A stretch of 64,000 bases of DNA, taken from contig JAQMWT010000408.1 of NCBI GenBank assembly GCA_029834535.1, positions 1 to 64,000 of the forward strand, in the 5' to 3' direction. Below the pieces are notes generated by a model. It was not told where the DNA came from and searched no databases. It saw only the letters and a program-made list of their open reading frames with translations. The position numbers were made by a program, and so were the translations under genes. This DNA is from Chrysophaeum taylorii. Its lineage: Eukaryota; Sar; Pelagophyceae; Pelagomonadales; Pelagomonadaceae. This document shows, one piece after another, positions 45,777-55,809 of this stretch. Numbering within the stretch: the first letter of the stretch is position 1; the number at the start of each line of letters is the position of its first letter.

Positions 45777-47197
45777 TTCTCGCGCCGCTCCCCTTCTGTG
45801 GCGCGGGCCGTTCGCGTCTTCTCTCGCCACTCCTATCGGCTGCGATATCGCACGTCGATTCTCGCTCACTCACCCCTTCCCATCCCCCCGGGCCGCCCCC
45901 CCCCCCCTTCTCTCTCTTCCTCTCGGGAGAGTTGTTGATACCCGCCATTTTTTATTATAATGGCAAGAAAAGCAAAGCCGCGATGTTTATTTTATTTTCT
46001 CGCGGATTCACGGCATATCGACGAAGCTTCGCGGTGTTGACTTGTGTTGGGAGGATGCCCGAATCGCGTGCGAAGCCATCGGCTGGTCGGCGGCGGCGGC
46101 GGCGCCAGATTTCTTTCCGAGGGTTTTAGTAGTTAGTATGTAAGGGGGGAGCGGCGGCGGTCGTGGCGCAGTGCTGCCTCGAGTCCTTCCAAAAGGTCGT
46201 CTTTTCTTTACGATACCCAGCTTCTTGGATGAGACCCCATTTCCGTTGTTTGTGATTCTTCAATCTTTCTTCTTGCATTTTACGTATCCTTGAGGTTTAG
46301 GATCGGCGCACGAATACTGACGTGGAAGGCACGATTGCTGACGTCTCAATGGACGGGCAAGAGATGCTTTGCTGTGTGATCCTGACATGCTGTGTGACGA
46401 CAAAAAATCCCGCTTCTCATCCCCAATTGCTGAACATTGGCTCGACCGTCGGATGAGGATTCCTAAGGCCGATAGAGACGAAGTTCAGTAATGGAGCACC
46501 ACTGTAACGCGCCCCAGCGCCTGCCGAAGTTGGTGTTCGAATCGAACGCCATCTGAGTGAGTCACACTGACTCATTTGTTTGTTAGCTTTATTTAAACGG
46601 TCGATTATCTAATATGTTAGTAAGGAATTATTCCACAATTCTGGTGGTTCTTGGGAGCTCTTTGCTACAAAATCCAAGTGTACTTGCCCCAATGAAAACA
46701 TATGCACGAAACAAGAGAAGGGCGGCCCTGGCTGGCCTGCTGTGAGGAAGGGAGAGTCGAATCTTCGACGTCGGCGAAGACGTAGACGCAGAGGAAGGAA
46801 GGAATAATTGGTGACGAGAAAAAGGTGGACGCAGTGAGATGAGAGCAAGCATGGAAAGGGAGGAGGATTTATATTTTTTTCCACGTCGGCAGCGCGCCTC
46901 ACCCAGGAGAGGGTGCGTGTTGCCATTGCATGTATAGATCAACCACCCGTAGTCATGGCGCGGGCATCCATATCTGTGAACACTCGCTCTACGGGCATCG
47001 CGGTCCTAGAGACTGGCTCTTCGAAAGACAAAAGCGAGGGTGCTTTCGAACGCCCACGACGCCCGCATTACGCTACAGGTTGGTTCGGCGTGTCCCCTCA
47101 AGCGTGTGCCATTTCACGCGCACCACCAAGGCACGGGTTTTTCTTTTCTTTCGACACAATTTTCATAAATAAATAAATACTCTCGGCATTCACGAGA
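45777..47197. other. Long intergenic region, no supported gene
   Basis: It includes a C-rich run at 45886-45908, then AT-richer DNA. A 10-bp imperfect inverted repeat (tggtgttcga / tcgaacgcca) lies at about 46532-46552. Open frames at 46913-47176 exist in two registers but match nothing I recognise. Confidence 0.45.
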
Positions 47198-47419
47198 TCA
47201 CATAACTCCAATCTTGGCTACCGGTGTCCGATGGCGCGCGTCTACCGGTGTCCGATGGCGCGCGTCTTCGTGCGACGGCTGCGGCGTCGACTCCGGGCGC
47301 CTTACGTCGCCGTTGAGCTTTTTCTTCGAAACGCCGAGCGCCTTGGCCATGCCGGCCTTGAACTTCTTGAACGAGGGTCCGGGCAGGGGCTCCGGTCTTA
47401 GCTCTGGTGTTGTCGACAT
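47198..47419 (-). CDS. Small basic hypothetical protein
   Basis: 73 residues from ATG 47419, with a helical KKFKAGMAKALGVSKKKL segment and a C-terminal tandem pair of DARHRTPV encoded by a 24-bp direct duplication at about 47219-47266. Overlapping frames are also open. The choice rests on the cleaner amino-acid pattern. It is divergent from the SGNH remnant. Confidence 0.3.
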   Translation of the reverse strand: MSTTPELRPEPLPGPSFKKFKAGMAKALGVSKKKLNGDVRRPESTPQPSHEDARHRTPVDARHRTPVAKIGVM

Positions 47420-47544
47420 GTTGTCGAGAGAATCTTTGTTGTCGACGCGATTTTTGCGTCAAAAAAACGCCGGACCGTTGGATTTGAAACGGAAATTTAA
47501 TGCGACTTGGGATGTGATGGTGGGTACTGTTATTATTACATGTC

Positions 47545-48113
47545 GTGGCAGCACTCCGAGTTCTGACGTTTGGGGATTCGCTGGTCGCGGGTCAAGAGGC
47601 GAATCGGCGGAGTTTTTCACCGCCCGGATCGACGTTGCGCGACCTCATCGGCGAGGAGGTCGACGTCCAAGGCAAACCCCTGTCCTCGGATTTCCGCGGC
47701 GCTTGCGGCGGATCGCCGATTACGACGTTATAGTCATGCTCGGGGGCACCAACGACCTCTGGCGGCTGCAGGCGGTATCGGTGTGCGAGGCGCTGGGCGA
47801 GGCGCGCGCGATCGCCGCGGAGAGGTGCGATCGGGTTATCGCGACGACTCTCCCGCCCTTCACCCCTTCCTTCACCCCTCCGTTTATCGACTGGTTCGAC
47901 TACGCCGCGCGCGTCGAAGCGTGCCGAATCGAGGTGAATAAGGGCATACGCGAGGCGGCGGCGGGCGATCTCGTTGATCTCGCCGCGCTCTGCGACGCGC
48001 ATCCCCGCGTCTTCCGGCGCCCGGACGGCATTCACTTTACCGAGGATGGCTACAGGGCCTTTGGGAAGTCAATATTTGAGGTGCTTGGGCGATATGAAGT
48101 TTCTTCACGATAA
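47545..48113 (+). pseudogene. SGNH/GDSL hydrolase with a frameshift
   Basis: Block I (LRVLTFGDSLVAGQ) is read in the frame of 47545-47733. Block III (YDVIVMLGGTNDLW) and block V (DGIHFTEDGY) are read in the frame ending at 48113. Thus the Ser, Asn and Asp/His of the SGNH site are present but in two frames that meet near 47690-47720. No GT-AG intron there restores the frame, and the expected block II glycine region is short. The first frame has no ATG, only a GTG at 47545. A 28-bp intron (gtactg...ggcag) after ATG GTG at 47517-47523 would supply one but is very short. It is either a decayed gene or carries a sequence error. Confidence 0.5.
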
Positions 48114-48638
48114 GCTATGACTCCTTTGATGAGCCATTTTGGTCACGGCTTTGGTGGCTGGCTGGCTGGCTGGCTGACGCGAGAACGCTGTTGTTTTTCG
48201 CGACGTCGAGCTTGGCACGCTCTCTGTTTGTGTTGCCTCGATGTGCATCCAGGCTCCAAACAATCGCGTTTGTCCTTGAGAGTTGTGGGGGGAGAGACCC
48301 TAGCGCTCGAGCTGTTTCGGTCGATACGGTGTTTGGCAGCACCGTTCCTCGGGGGAAAAAGAATAAAATTCTGGTCTGGACTCTTTCCCGAAGGATGCGC
48401 CCACAGAATAATCGTATTTTGCGTTCACCACGAACGAACTTGGGATAATCGAGCTAACCTTTGGAGTTGCGCCTTTGATTTCTTGACGCGATTCGTCCTG
48501 CCATCCCACTCTTCCGGAATAATAGGGCTTTGTATATTTCAATCGCGACGGTATCAATGATAAGGTGTGTGGCTGAAGCAGACAGACAAACAAACAAACA
48601 AAATGTCGAGGGGGAACATCCAGGAAAAGAAGCGGGAG
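48114..48638. other. Intergenic DNA with a short (GGCT)n tract
   Basis: A ggct tetranucleotide run lies at about 48155-48177 and a caaa run at 48589-48602. The open frames here overlap each other and show no protein family. Confidence 0.4.
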
Positions 48639-49361
48639 CTAGAGACTGACCCTTGGGTCGTCTTTCAGGGGCTGCGGGGGGTCGTCGTCGTTGGTGGGGA
48701 AGGTAAGCTTGAAGACGTCGTCATCGTCGTCGCGGGTGACGTTATCGATACCCTTGACCTCGGGGATGTAGTGCATGAGCATATTCTCGACGCCGTTGCG
48801 GAGCGTGACGCTGGAGCTCGGGCAGCCCACGCAAGAGCCAGCGAGCTCGACAGAGACGACGCCCGTCTGTTCGTCGTAACCGCGAAAGAATATATCGCCA
48901 CCGTCCTCTTGCACCGCTGGTCTGATTCGCGCCTCGATGAGCTCTTTGATGAGGGCGACCACCTCCGAGTCGTCGTCAAGGATGGTAGTGTCGCTGGGCC
49001 TGTCGTCCTCGACGGCCGAGGTCCCTTCCGAATACCAGTCCATGATGTGAGAGAAGACAAACGGCTTTATGACGGTCCACGCGCCGTCATTCGTCTTCGA
49101 GACCGTCACGAAGTCCTTCCCGACGAAGACGCTCGAGACATGCTCGATAGACAGGAGCTTTTTCGCCAAGGGCGATCGGAGAGCCTCCTTGTCCCCTCTC
49201 GCGAAGTGGAAACCCGAAGACGTGGCGGCGACGTCTTCCGATAACACGGGTCGCGACGGCAGGAATTTCATTGCTGACGCGTTTGGTGTTTTCTCCACGC
49301 TGATGAACACCCGCCGGACGTGACGCCCTACATCCCGGACGCGGAAGAGTCTCATCATCAT
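48639..49361 (-). CDS. NFU1: NFU1-type iron-sulfur cluster scaffold, mitochondrial
   Basis: 240 residues starting from the first of three consecutive Met codons (ATG at 49361). The start MMMRLFRVRDVGRHVRRVF is basic and amphipathic, a likely mitochondrial presequence. An Nfu N-terminal domain follows (TPNASAMKFLP, LRSPLAKKLLSIE, VFVGKDFVTVSK). The NifU-type C-terminal domain carries the cluster-binding C177-x2-C180 in GSCVGCPSS, then TLRNGVENMLMHYIPEV. NFU1 delivers [4Fe-4S] clusters to targets such as lipoyl synthase and respiratory complexes. The C-terminal tail is rich in Asp and Pro. No intron is needed. Confidence 0.92.
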   Translation of the reverse strand: MMMRLFRVRDVGRHVRRVFISVEKTPNASAMKFLPSRPVLSEDVAATSSGFHFARGDKEALRSPLAKKLLSIEHVSSVFVGKDFVTVSKTNDGAWTVIKPFVFSHIMDWYSEGTSAVEDDRPSDTTILDDDSEVVALIKELIEARIRPAVQEDGGDIFFRGYDEQTGVVSVELAGSCVGCPSSSVTLRNGVENMLMHYIPEVKGIDNVTRDDDDDVFKLTFPTNDDDPPQPLKDDPRVSL

Positions 49362-49995
49362 TCTTTTGTTGCGGCCAGTGACGTCGTCGTCTGCTTCCAA
49401 GTACCGTTCTGTCAACGGACGTAATTGCGTCGTCGCACTCCCTGTCGACGACGAAAGCGCTGCTGCGCGAGTCGACGGTGACTACGTTGGCCACGCTCTC
49501 GACTTCGACGAGGTCCTTGCGACCGCGGGTGGCTCCTTCACCACCCGGTCCTCCGAGCGAGCCCCGTTGCACAGCGCTTGCGTGCGTACACCTACCGCGT
49601 TGTCGATGGCGACTTCTTTTTTTTGGCGAGGCTTTTGCAGCCTCCTCGCCGTTCTCACACAGCCCAAAGCCCGGACCGCCCGCACCTCACCATTCGCACG
49701 TCCAGTGACGGGACGTGTACGCCGTGCGGGCTGTTTCTCTCCTCTCTTCTCCTGCCCCCCGACGACTCCGCGGCGACAACTTCGCCTAATAAGCCCTCTC
49801 GGGGTGCATACCTCTGTTACCCACCGCGTGCTAGTCTCTCCTGCCGTCGCCTTCCCCATGACGCGCCCGCGCTTCTGTAGTCACCACTGACATATACCAG
49901 CGGGTACTTCTGTGCACCAGATTGTACGTGAAGCACGTTCGACGCGCTTATTAAACAAACAAAAGAAGGGCCGAAGAATCTGCGTCAAGTTGGGT
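49362..49995. other. Region without a supported gene
   Basis: Several frames are open on both strands (for example 49366-49890 plus and 49482-49859 minus), but none shows a known domain. Likely upstream DNA of NFU1 and the 3' side of the next minus-strand gene. Confidence 0.35.
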
Positions 49996-50655
49996 TTATA
50001 TATAGCTAAGAGCCCGCGTGCGGACCTCGGCACCACGTTGGCCGTATTGACCTCGACGTTCTCGAATAACGCCTGTCGTCGACCGCGTGGTAGCCGAGGG
50101 CTGCGGCTGCGACGCGATTTTTGTGGCCGCCGCGATTTTTTTGGCCGCACGGCGGCCCAGAAGATCTTTGGCCCTTTGGAGGTCGATGTTTTTGATCTTG
50201 GATGCCAAAGCCCTCGATGGCGAATCATGTCCCAATTAGTCGCGAAGGTCACACGGCCCACAAACGTCGCGGCGTTTTCTGGCGAACGCGCGCGTCGTCC
50301 ATGCCCGTGCCCGTGCTCGTTTCCTACATGTCGCAGCGGGGAGAGTGCGAGACCGGAACATGTTCCCGTTGCTCCACCTGGTTCCCTCGGGAAGCCAGTG
50401 CTGCAGTCGCGAGGATGGTCGGTCGGTTGGTCGTAAACTCCCTTTATGGTGCCCGAAAGTTCCTTTGCACCACGACGTAGCTCGGCGGGCTGCACCCACG
50501 ACGCGATCGACAGCTTCATGATACATACTCTTCTCGAGCTTCTACGACGCATCCTCGACGTCTCACACGAAGCCCATATATTTGCCCAAGTCCCCAGCGA
50601 GCTTGTCGATGACCGTCGTCGCCGACGCGTACTGCTTTTCGACCACGTCAATCAT
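49996..50655 (-). CDS. Possible intron-containing gene for a helical protein
   Basis: An ATG at 50655 opens MIDVVEKQYASATTVIDKLA, and further protein-like helical stretches lie downstream in other frames. They include AELRRGAKELSGTIKGVYDQ near 50460 and SKIKNIDLQRAKDLLGRRAA near 50180, ending at a TAA at 49996-49998. A GT-AG intron (gtgtga...atcgag, about 42 bp) would join the last block in frame. The first junction needs introns of 27 and 39 bp around a 13-nt exon, which is speculative. No family is recognised. Confidence 0.25.
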
Positions 50656-50796
50656 TCCAATAGTGGTATCCTGACCAATAATTGAGTGACGACGACGACA
50701 TATCCTTTTTTGCCAGAACCGAAGCTCACGTCTTGCCGCAGTCACGTCTGTCGCAAGCCACAACAAACAGGCGTACCTCAGTCAGCAGCCGCGATC

Positions 50797-51331
50797 ATGC
50801 CTAAGGTGCGCACCCGCGTCGGAGGCGATGCTCCAGCCGCAGGAGACGTGCCACGCCCCCCAATTTTGACTTTTGTGTGCCCCCACGCCCTCTTCCGACA
50901 CGTGTCTTGGCCGGTCCTGCTCTGTACCGCGCGCCCTCTCGCTGTTGTGATGATGTGTCCTGGACACGAATCTCGCCTCCAACATCATCCCTCCGCAGGA
51001 CCCGATCGCCGACCCTCTTGTCGCTTGCTGCTGCTGCGTGGGCGCCGTCGAGGCGGAATTCCCGGAATGCTGCGCCATCGACATGGAGGAGTCGTGTCTT
51101 TGCTGCGAGGGCAAGGGCCGCATCGCCTACAAGCAACCGCTCCTGCTGGGGTGCGTAGCCAAGGGGCAGTACTGCTGCTGCAAGATCGCCGAGGCCTTCC
51201 CGTGCAACAAGGACCTCCAGATTTTCGAGACGACGCTGAACCTCCCCTTCAAGTTGGGCGCCTTCGGCGTATTCGTGCCTAAGGACAAGGGCGGCGGCGC
51301 CGCGGTCACCTCCGAAAACATGTCCCGTTAA
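50797..51331 (+). CDS. Small Cys-rich protein, 5' exon uncertain
   Basis: The last exon, 50999-51331, encodes 110 residues starting DPIADPLVACCCCVG after an acceptor ctccgcag. Sixteen or so Cys occur in pairs and clusters (ACCCC, PECCA, SCLCCEG, YCCCK, FPCNK). The protein ends in a Gly/Lys tail. Upstream, ATG 50797 can be joined in frame either after three codons (donor at 50806) or after 26 codons (donor at 50875, 124-bp intron). The Cys spacing resembles small Cys-rich proteins I have seen in algal genomes, but no named family is certain. Neither membrane segment nor signal peptide is clear. Confidence 0.5.
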
Positions 51332-51647
51332 GTCAATTCCTAGCACCCCCACATGTGTGACTGACTGCCTGACTGACGGAATACAGCCGGCGGCCTTCTT
51401 CGTTTGCGGGCGGCGGCGGCCGGCCGGCTGCCTATAAAATCGTCGTCGCGGGTCCCCCATTTAGACGTAATCTCACCGGCCCGCTTGCGCGTTCTCTCTA
51501 AATACACTAATTAATAGATCGCGAGACCGCGTGCGGCACGACTGCGTTATATATTTTTGAGATGGATACCGTTTCTTTCTCCTCGGGATGTTGTTGAGTC
51601 CTTGAACTGCAAGAAAACGTTCCAAATTGCGGCGGTGACGGCAGACG
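51332..51647. other. Intergenic spacer
   Basis: It contains a GC-rich stretch (51400-51425) and AT-rich DNA. A short frame from 51561 could be part of a 5' exon of the next gene, but no splice pair is convincing. Confidence 0.35.
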
Positions 51648-52307
51648 ATGCCGCTGCGGTGTTTGAGCGGGAGGAGGACGGGCGAGCGGCAGTGGAACTT
51701 GTCCGCCCCGAGCCTGCGCGAGCCCGAGTCCCCCCAGACGGAGGACGAGTCGCCGCTCGAGCGCGAGAGTCGGAGGTTTGTTCGCGAAGACGAGGAGGCG
51801 CCACTCCGGCAGCTTCTGGCGCGGCAGGAGCGCGCGATGCCCCGCGCCATGGAGGAGCTGCGGGTGCACGGGCGCAAGACGAGCCACTGGGCATGGTGGG
51901 CTTTTCCGACCGAGAAGTCGGGATTCTCCGAACCGCCGCCGCAGACGAAGATCACGGTCGAAACTGCTCCCGAGCTTATCCGGCGCGCGCCGCGCGAGTG
52001 GCGGCAAGTCCTCGAGCTCATCGTCCATCTCGTGGATGCCTCCGGCGACATCAGCGCGATTGTGCCCCCGATCGACCACGGCAGGATTGTTTACTTCATA
52101 AAGTTCTGGCGCGAAGTCGACGAGACGCCCGTCTGGCTCCATCTTGTTTGTGACCGCCTCCACGCCCACCTCTCGACGACCCTGGCTCGGACGGCGAGGT
52201 CCGCGCCCGCTGCCTTCGCGAACCGTCCGAAGAGCCTCCCGCCGCGGGGGCTCCAAACTCCCCTCCCGGCGCCTGTCGTCGTCAAGGAGGACGTCGCGAA
52301 GGAGTAG
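51648..52307 (+). CDS. DUF1810-like protein
   Basis: 219 residues from ATG 51648. After an acidic/basic N-terminal part, residues about 60-165 read ARQERAMPRAMEELRVHGRK, SHWAWWAFPTEKSG, then TKITVETAPELIRRAP, a helical segment and DHGRIVYFIKFW. The EL..G.K.SHW.WW.FP pattern is that of DUF1810-type proteins, whose function is not established, although the later part differs from the bacterial form. The tail is Pro-rich and ends KEDVAKE. The region around the start has other open frames, so the N-terminus may be wrong. Confidence 0.5.
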   Translation: MPLRCLSGRRTGERQWNLSAPSLREPESPQTEDESPLERESRRFVREDEEAPLRQLLARQERAMPRAMEELRVHGRKTSHWAWWAFPTEKSGFSEPPPQTKITVETAPELIRRAPREWRQVLELIVHLVDASGDISAIVPPIDHGRIVYFIKFWREVDETPVWLHLVCDRLHAHLSTTLARTARSAPAAFANRPKSLPPRGLQTPLPAPVVVKEDVAKE

Positions 52308-52458
52308 GAGGAGGAGAACGCCGTCGTCTCGGTGTCGGCCCGGGCCGCCGCCGCCGCCGCCGCCGCCAAGAAGGAGAAGTAGCCGTGTGTGTGGTGGTAA
52401 TACAACAACAACAAATTATACTGTGTTGTCGTCGTCGACTCCTCAACGGACGTAGAGG

Positions 52459-54394
52459 ATGTTTCGTATCAGCAGCAAGTCGACGAAGCGCCTCGAGAAG
52501 AAGACGACGACGACGACCAAGACCGCGGCCCTGCGGGGCTTCGTGCGTGTTTTTTAAATTTCTGTCTGCCGGTTGTTTTTTGTTTGAGGTTCTCCTCCTC
52601 GCAGGTGCAGGAGACGACGCGGGGTGTCGCGTCGCAGTCCCAACAAGGAAAGAAACGGCGAGCCATCGACGAGTTTTTGGAGGAGATAAAGTCGCGGGAG
52701 ACGATGCGGGGTCTGGCGGGGGCCGCGGAGGCGGTGCCGGTGGCGGTCGCCGACACGACGTCGAACTACGAGTCGACGAACCTCTACGTGGGGAACTTGG
52801 CGACGACGGTGACGGAGGAGAAGCTGCGTCGATCGTTTGGATTGTTCGGTCAGATCTACTCGGTGAAGATCATGTGGCCGCGGTCGGACGACGAGCGGCG
52901 GCGCGGGCGCAACAAGGGCTTCGTCTCGTTCGTGAGTGGTTCGAGTTTTCGTCGAAACGAAATGCTCTAGGTACGTCGCGACGACGCGGAGGACGCGCGC
53001 GGCGCGATGGACGACGCGCCGATCGACGGCGTGCGCGTCACGGCGAGACCCCTCGTGTTCTCGGTAGTGGCCTGAGCTCGTCTCCAAGGACAGGTCGCTT
53101 GGGGCAAGCCACTCAAGGACCAGCCGCCGTGAGCTACGCGTTTGACTCTCGGACTAAAATCCCGCAGGCCCAGGTTTTCGGATATCGCGGCGCAGACGGC
53201 CGCGCAAAGGGGAGGCGGCTTTGCCGAGGCCGCCGCGCGCGTGGAGGAGGACGAGGCGCCGACGATCGCGGTGGTCGCGCCGCGCGACGCCGACCGTCGA
53301 CGCGAGTTCTCGTTTCCCTCTGTCCCCGCGAGCGACGCGTTATTTTTCCCCTAGGTCTCATATGCCGCGTCGCGCAGTACGTCGCCGCCGACGGACGGGC
53401 CTTCGAGGTGGCGTTGCTGGCGCGCGAGAAAGGGAACCCGGCCTTTGGGTTCGCGACCGACGCCTCGGACGACGCCGTGTTCTATCGTTGGAAGGTGTAC
53501 GAGTGCCTCAATCGGATCGCGGGACGCGGACCGCCGCCGAGGCTTCGGATGCAGTCGGGCGGGCCGATCTGGATGGCGCCCGACGACGACGACGACGACG
53601 ACGATTACGCGGTGGACGACGACGCCGGCGACCTCTACGATCGCCGCGGAGCACGCACGGGCGACGCGACCGTCGACGATCAGCACCTCGAGAGCCTCCT
53701 GGGCAACCTCAGTCCGACGCGAAACTCGGTGCGCGAGGCGATGGTCTACGCGCTCGAGCGCGCCGACGCCGCGCGCCAGATTTCGGCTAAGATTTCGGAT
53801 TTTTTGTTGCGCGACGACGAAGAGGCCGTTTCCCTTCTCGCGCGTCTCTATCTCGTCTCTGACGTCCTCCATAATTCGGGAGCTCCGTCGCGCGGCGCGA
53901 GGCTCTATCGCGCGCTGCTCCGTCCCGTCTTGCCTAAAGCAGCCGGCGTTCTGGGGGCCCGCCTGCGGCGCCATCCGGGCCGCCCCCGGATCGTCGCCGA
54001 CGTGGCCGCCGTTTTCGCGACCTGGCTCCGGTGGTCGCACGTCTTCGCGCCCATGGTCGTCTACGGCGTCGAGCTCTCCTTCTTCCTCAAGCTCCTGGGC
54101 GCCGAGGACCTCGATTCCCCCTACGACCCTACTCGCGCCGCCGCCGAAAACGACGACGACGACGATCTCGCCGCGCTCCGCCGCGACGCGCGCCTCACGG
54201 GCCTCGACGACGCCGGCGCGCGACAACACCTCGCCGCCCGCCTCGCGCTCCTCCGGCGCTACGTCAAACACCGCATGCTCGGCACCGAGCCCGCTCTGTC
54301 GCTCGAGGCGGCGACGGCCGAAACGGGAAGTCCGAACGACGTTGTACCATCCAAGCGAAAAAGGATAGATGTGCCGTGCGGCGACGAGCTATAA
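52459..54394 (+). CDS. U2SURP: U2 snRNP-associated SR140/U2SURP homologue
   Basis: Six exons: 52459-52542, 52605-52931, 52971-53036, 53094-53128, 53168-53295, 53355-54394; about 559 residues. The end of exon 3 is uncertain: donors at 53031, 53037, 53052 or 53063 all keep frame. Domain order is that of SR140: a short N-terminal FLEEIKSRE segment, an RRM with NLYVGNLATTVTEEKLRRSF and KIMWPRSDDERRRGRNKGF, then AWGKPL. A SURP module (LICRVAQYVAADGRAFEVAL, NPAFGF, FYRWKVYECL) and a CID domain (LGNLSPTRNSVREAMVYALE, ADAARQI, LARLYLVSDVLHNSG) follow. SR140 is a U2 snRNP-linked splicing factor. An Asp run (encoded by gac repeats) separates SURP and CID. Two donors (53037 gtcacg, 53296 gtcgac) are unusual. 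Confidence 0.85.
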
Positions 54395-54608
54395 CGCCGG
54401 CGACCACCCACCTCCTCCTCCTCCTCCTCCTCGTAGGGAGGTGAAGCGGACGAGGCTCGCCGCGCCTTTTTGCAACCCCCGTCTGCAACCTCGGCGCGCG
54501 GGTCGCTAGTCTTACATCAACGCGACGACGAAAGCTGCTACGAGAAGAGGCGAATCGAGAGGGACCACGCCGCCGCCGCCGCCGCCGCCGCCGGGGTTAA
54601 AATAAAAG
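54395..54608. repeat. Trinucleotide runs between convergent genes
   Basis: A (CTC)n run at about 54412-54434 and a (GCC)n run at about 54568-54592 lie between the stops of SR140 and the ArfGAP gene. Confidence 0.6.
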
Positions 54609-55730
54609 TCAGAAAAACGACATCTGGGAGATCGCCGCGCTCGACGAGAGGCCCGTCGGCGCATCCGCCGGCTGGCCGTTAGTCGGAGCGAGTGCCCCGG
54701 CGGCACCGGGTGGTTTCGGCGGAATAGGAGGGGGTATGGTGTGCTGGGGATAGCCGCCGTTCGCGTAGCGGGGCCACTGCTGCTGCTGCTGTTGTTGTTG
54801 AATAGGAGGGGGCTGCATCACGGGCGGCCGCGCCGCGCGGTATAGAGCGGTCGGCGCCGAGTGGACGCGGGCGGGCGATAGGGTTGTTGGCTGCCGCATG
54901 GTGAGGCCGGCAAAGGGGTCGGCGTGCTGCACCATCGGCGGCGGCGGCGGCGACGAGACGGTGCGCGATTGCATTGCGGGCTGCGCGCTGCTCGGCAAGG
55001 GTGCGAACGGGTCGGGAGGCGCGCGGTTCCCAAGAAGAGAAACCGGCGGCGCGGCCGCGGAAAGAGGAGCCGGCGCGGTGTCGTTCGGCTGCGCGAACAT
55101 GTCCAGCAGCAAGTCGGACGACGACGCGGCTTTGGGAGGCGGCGGCTCGGGAGCGTCCGCGTCGAAGGAGAGGAGATCGGCCACGGGGTGGTGACCGTCG
55201 AGGTCGCGTTTCTTCTTCTTCTCCTCCTGCTTCTGCTTCTCCTTCCCGGGGGGCAAGACGACCGGGGGTCGGCGGACGAGGTCGGTCGCGACTTTTCTTG
55301 GCGGCGAACGCTGCGGCTTCTTCGCCGAGGCGGCGGCGGCGGCGGCCTCGGGCGCGAGGACGGCCGCGTCGTCGTACCATCGCCTTTGGACGTAGCACTC
55401 GCGCACGAAGTCCTTGGCGGCCGAAAGCGTTGGCGATGGCTTGAGGGGCTCGGCGAGTTTCGCTTGCCACTTTGAGCGCGCCACGACGTTGCCACCGGCG
55501 CGCAGCTTGGCCACGTCGGGCTTGGTCCAGAAGGACATCGAGACGGACTTGCAGAGGTGCGAGAAGGACTGGTGCGCCGACTTGCAGGTGTGGCACACGA
55601 AGGTCGCGAAGGGCATAACCACGGCGCCGTGGCCGTGAGCGGCGAGGACGCCGCAGTTGGCGCACGCCTTGTTGCCCGGAAGCCGACGGAGCGCTTCTAG
55701 GTCCTTCTCGGCCTGTGGGTCGCTTGCCAT
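54609..55730 (-). CDS. AGFG-like ArfGAP-domain adaptor, arginine finger missing
   Basis: 373 residues from ATG 55730. Residues 10-85 form an ArfGAP zinc module with C23/C26 and C46/C49 (KACANCG, FVCHTCKSAHQSFS), followed by CKSVSMSFWTKPDV. In active ArfGAPs an Arg follows CxxxH; here it is Gln54, so GAP activity is doubtful. AGFG proteins have a similar SMT/SMS-type region. The rest is disordered with endocytic motifs: two DPFA motifs (DPFAPL, DPFAGL), clathrin-box-like DLLSFD and DLLLDMF, and an 8-Gln run. I infer a clathrin/AP2-coat adaptor. It starts 79 bp from the divergent ATG of the Cys-rich membrane protein. Confidence 0.75.
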   Translation of the reverse strand: MASDPQAEKDLEALRRLPGNKACANCGVLAAHGHGAVVMPFATFVCHTCKSAHQSFSHLCKSVSMSFWTKPDVAKLRAGGNVVARSKWQAKLAEPLKPSPTLSAAKDFVRECYVQRRWYDDAAVLAPEAAAAAASAKKPQRSPPRKVATDLVRRPPVVLPPGKEKQKQEEKKKKRDLDGHHPVADLLSFDADAPEPPPPKAASSSDLLLDMFAQPNDTAPAPLSAAAPPVSLLGNRAPPDPFAPLPSSAQPAMQSRTVSSPPPPPMVQHADPFAGLTMRQPTTLSPARVHSAPTALYRAARPPVMQPPPIQQQQQQQQWPRYANGGYPQHTIPPPIPPKPPGAAGALAPTNGQPADAPTGLSSSAAISQMSFF

Positions 55731-55809
55731 GATGACGTGTGATCTATCGCCGAGGGTTTGTTTTATTTTTTTTTTTCAACAAGGCTAATAGGGGTTTGAT
55801 GAGGTGTCG
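55731..55809. promoter_or_regulatory. 79-bp divergent start-to-start spacer
   Basis: Short spacer between opposite start codons, containing a T run (55760-55779). A shared promoter is inferred from layout only. Confidence 0.35.

Noticed and set aside
46532-46552. tRNA-like ggtgttcgaatcgaac sequence
   Set aside because: It forms a simple imperfect hairpin with almost no loop, and no acceptor, D or anticodon stems can be built around it.
50686-51282. 198-codon unspliced frame over the Cys-rich gene
   Set aside because: It reads the Cys-rich exon in a wrong frame; the acceptor at 50998 and the Cys clusters favour the spliced frame.
53351-54271. 306-codon minus-strand frame over SR140 exon 6
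   Set aside because: The plus strand carries SURP and CID motifs; the minus frame is a shadow.
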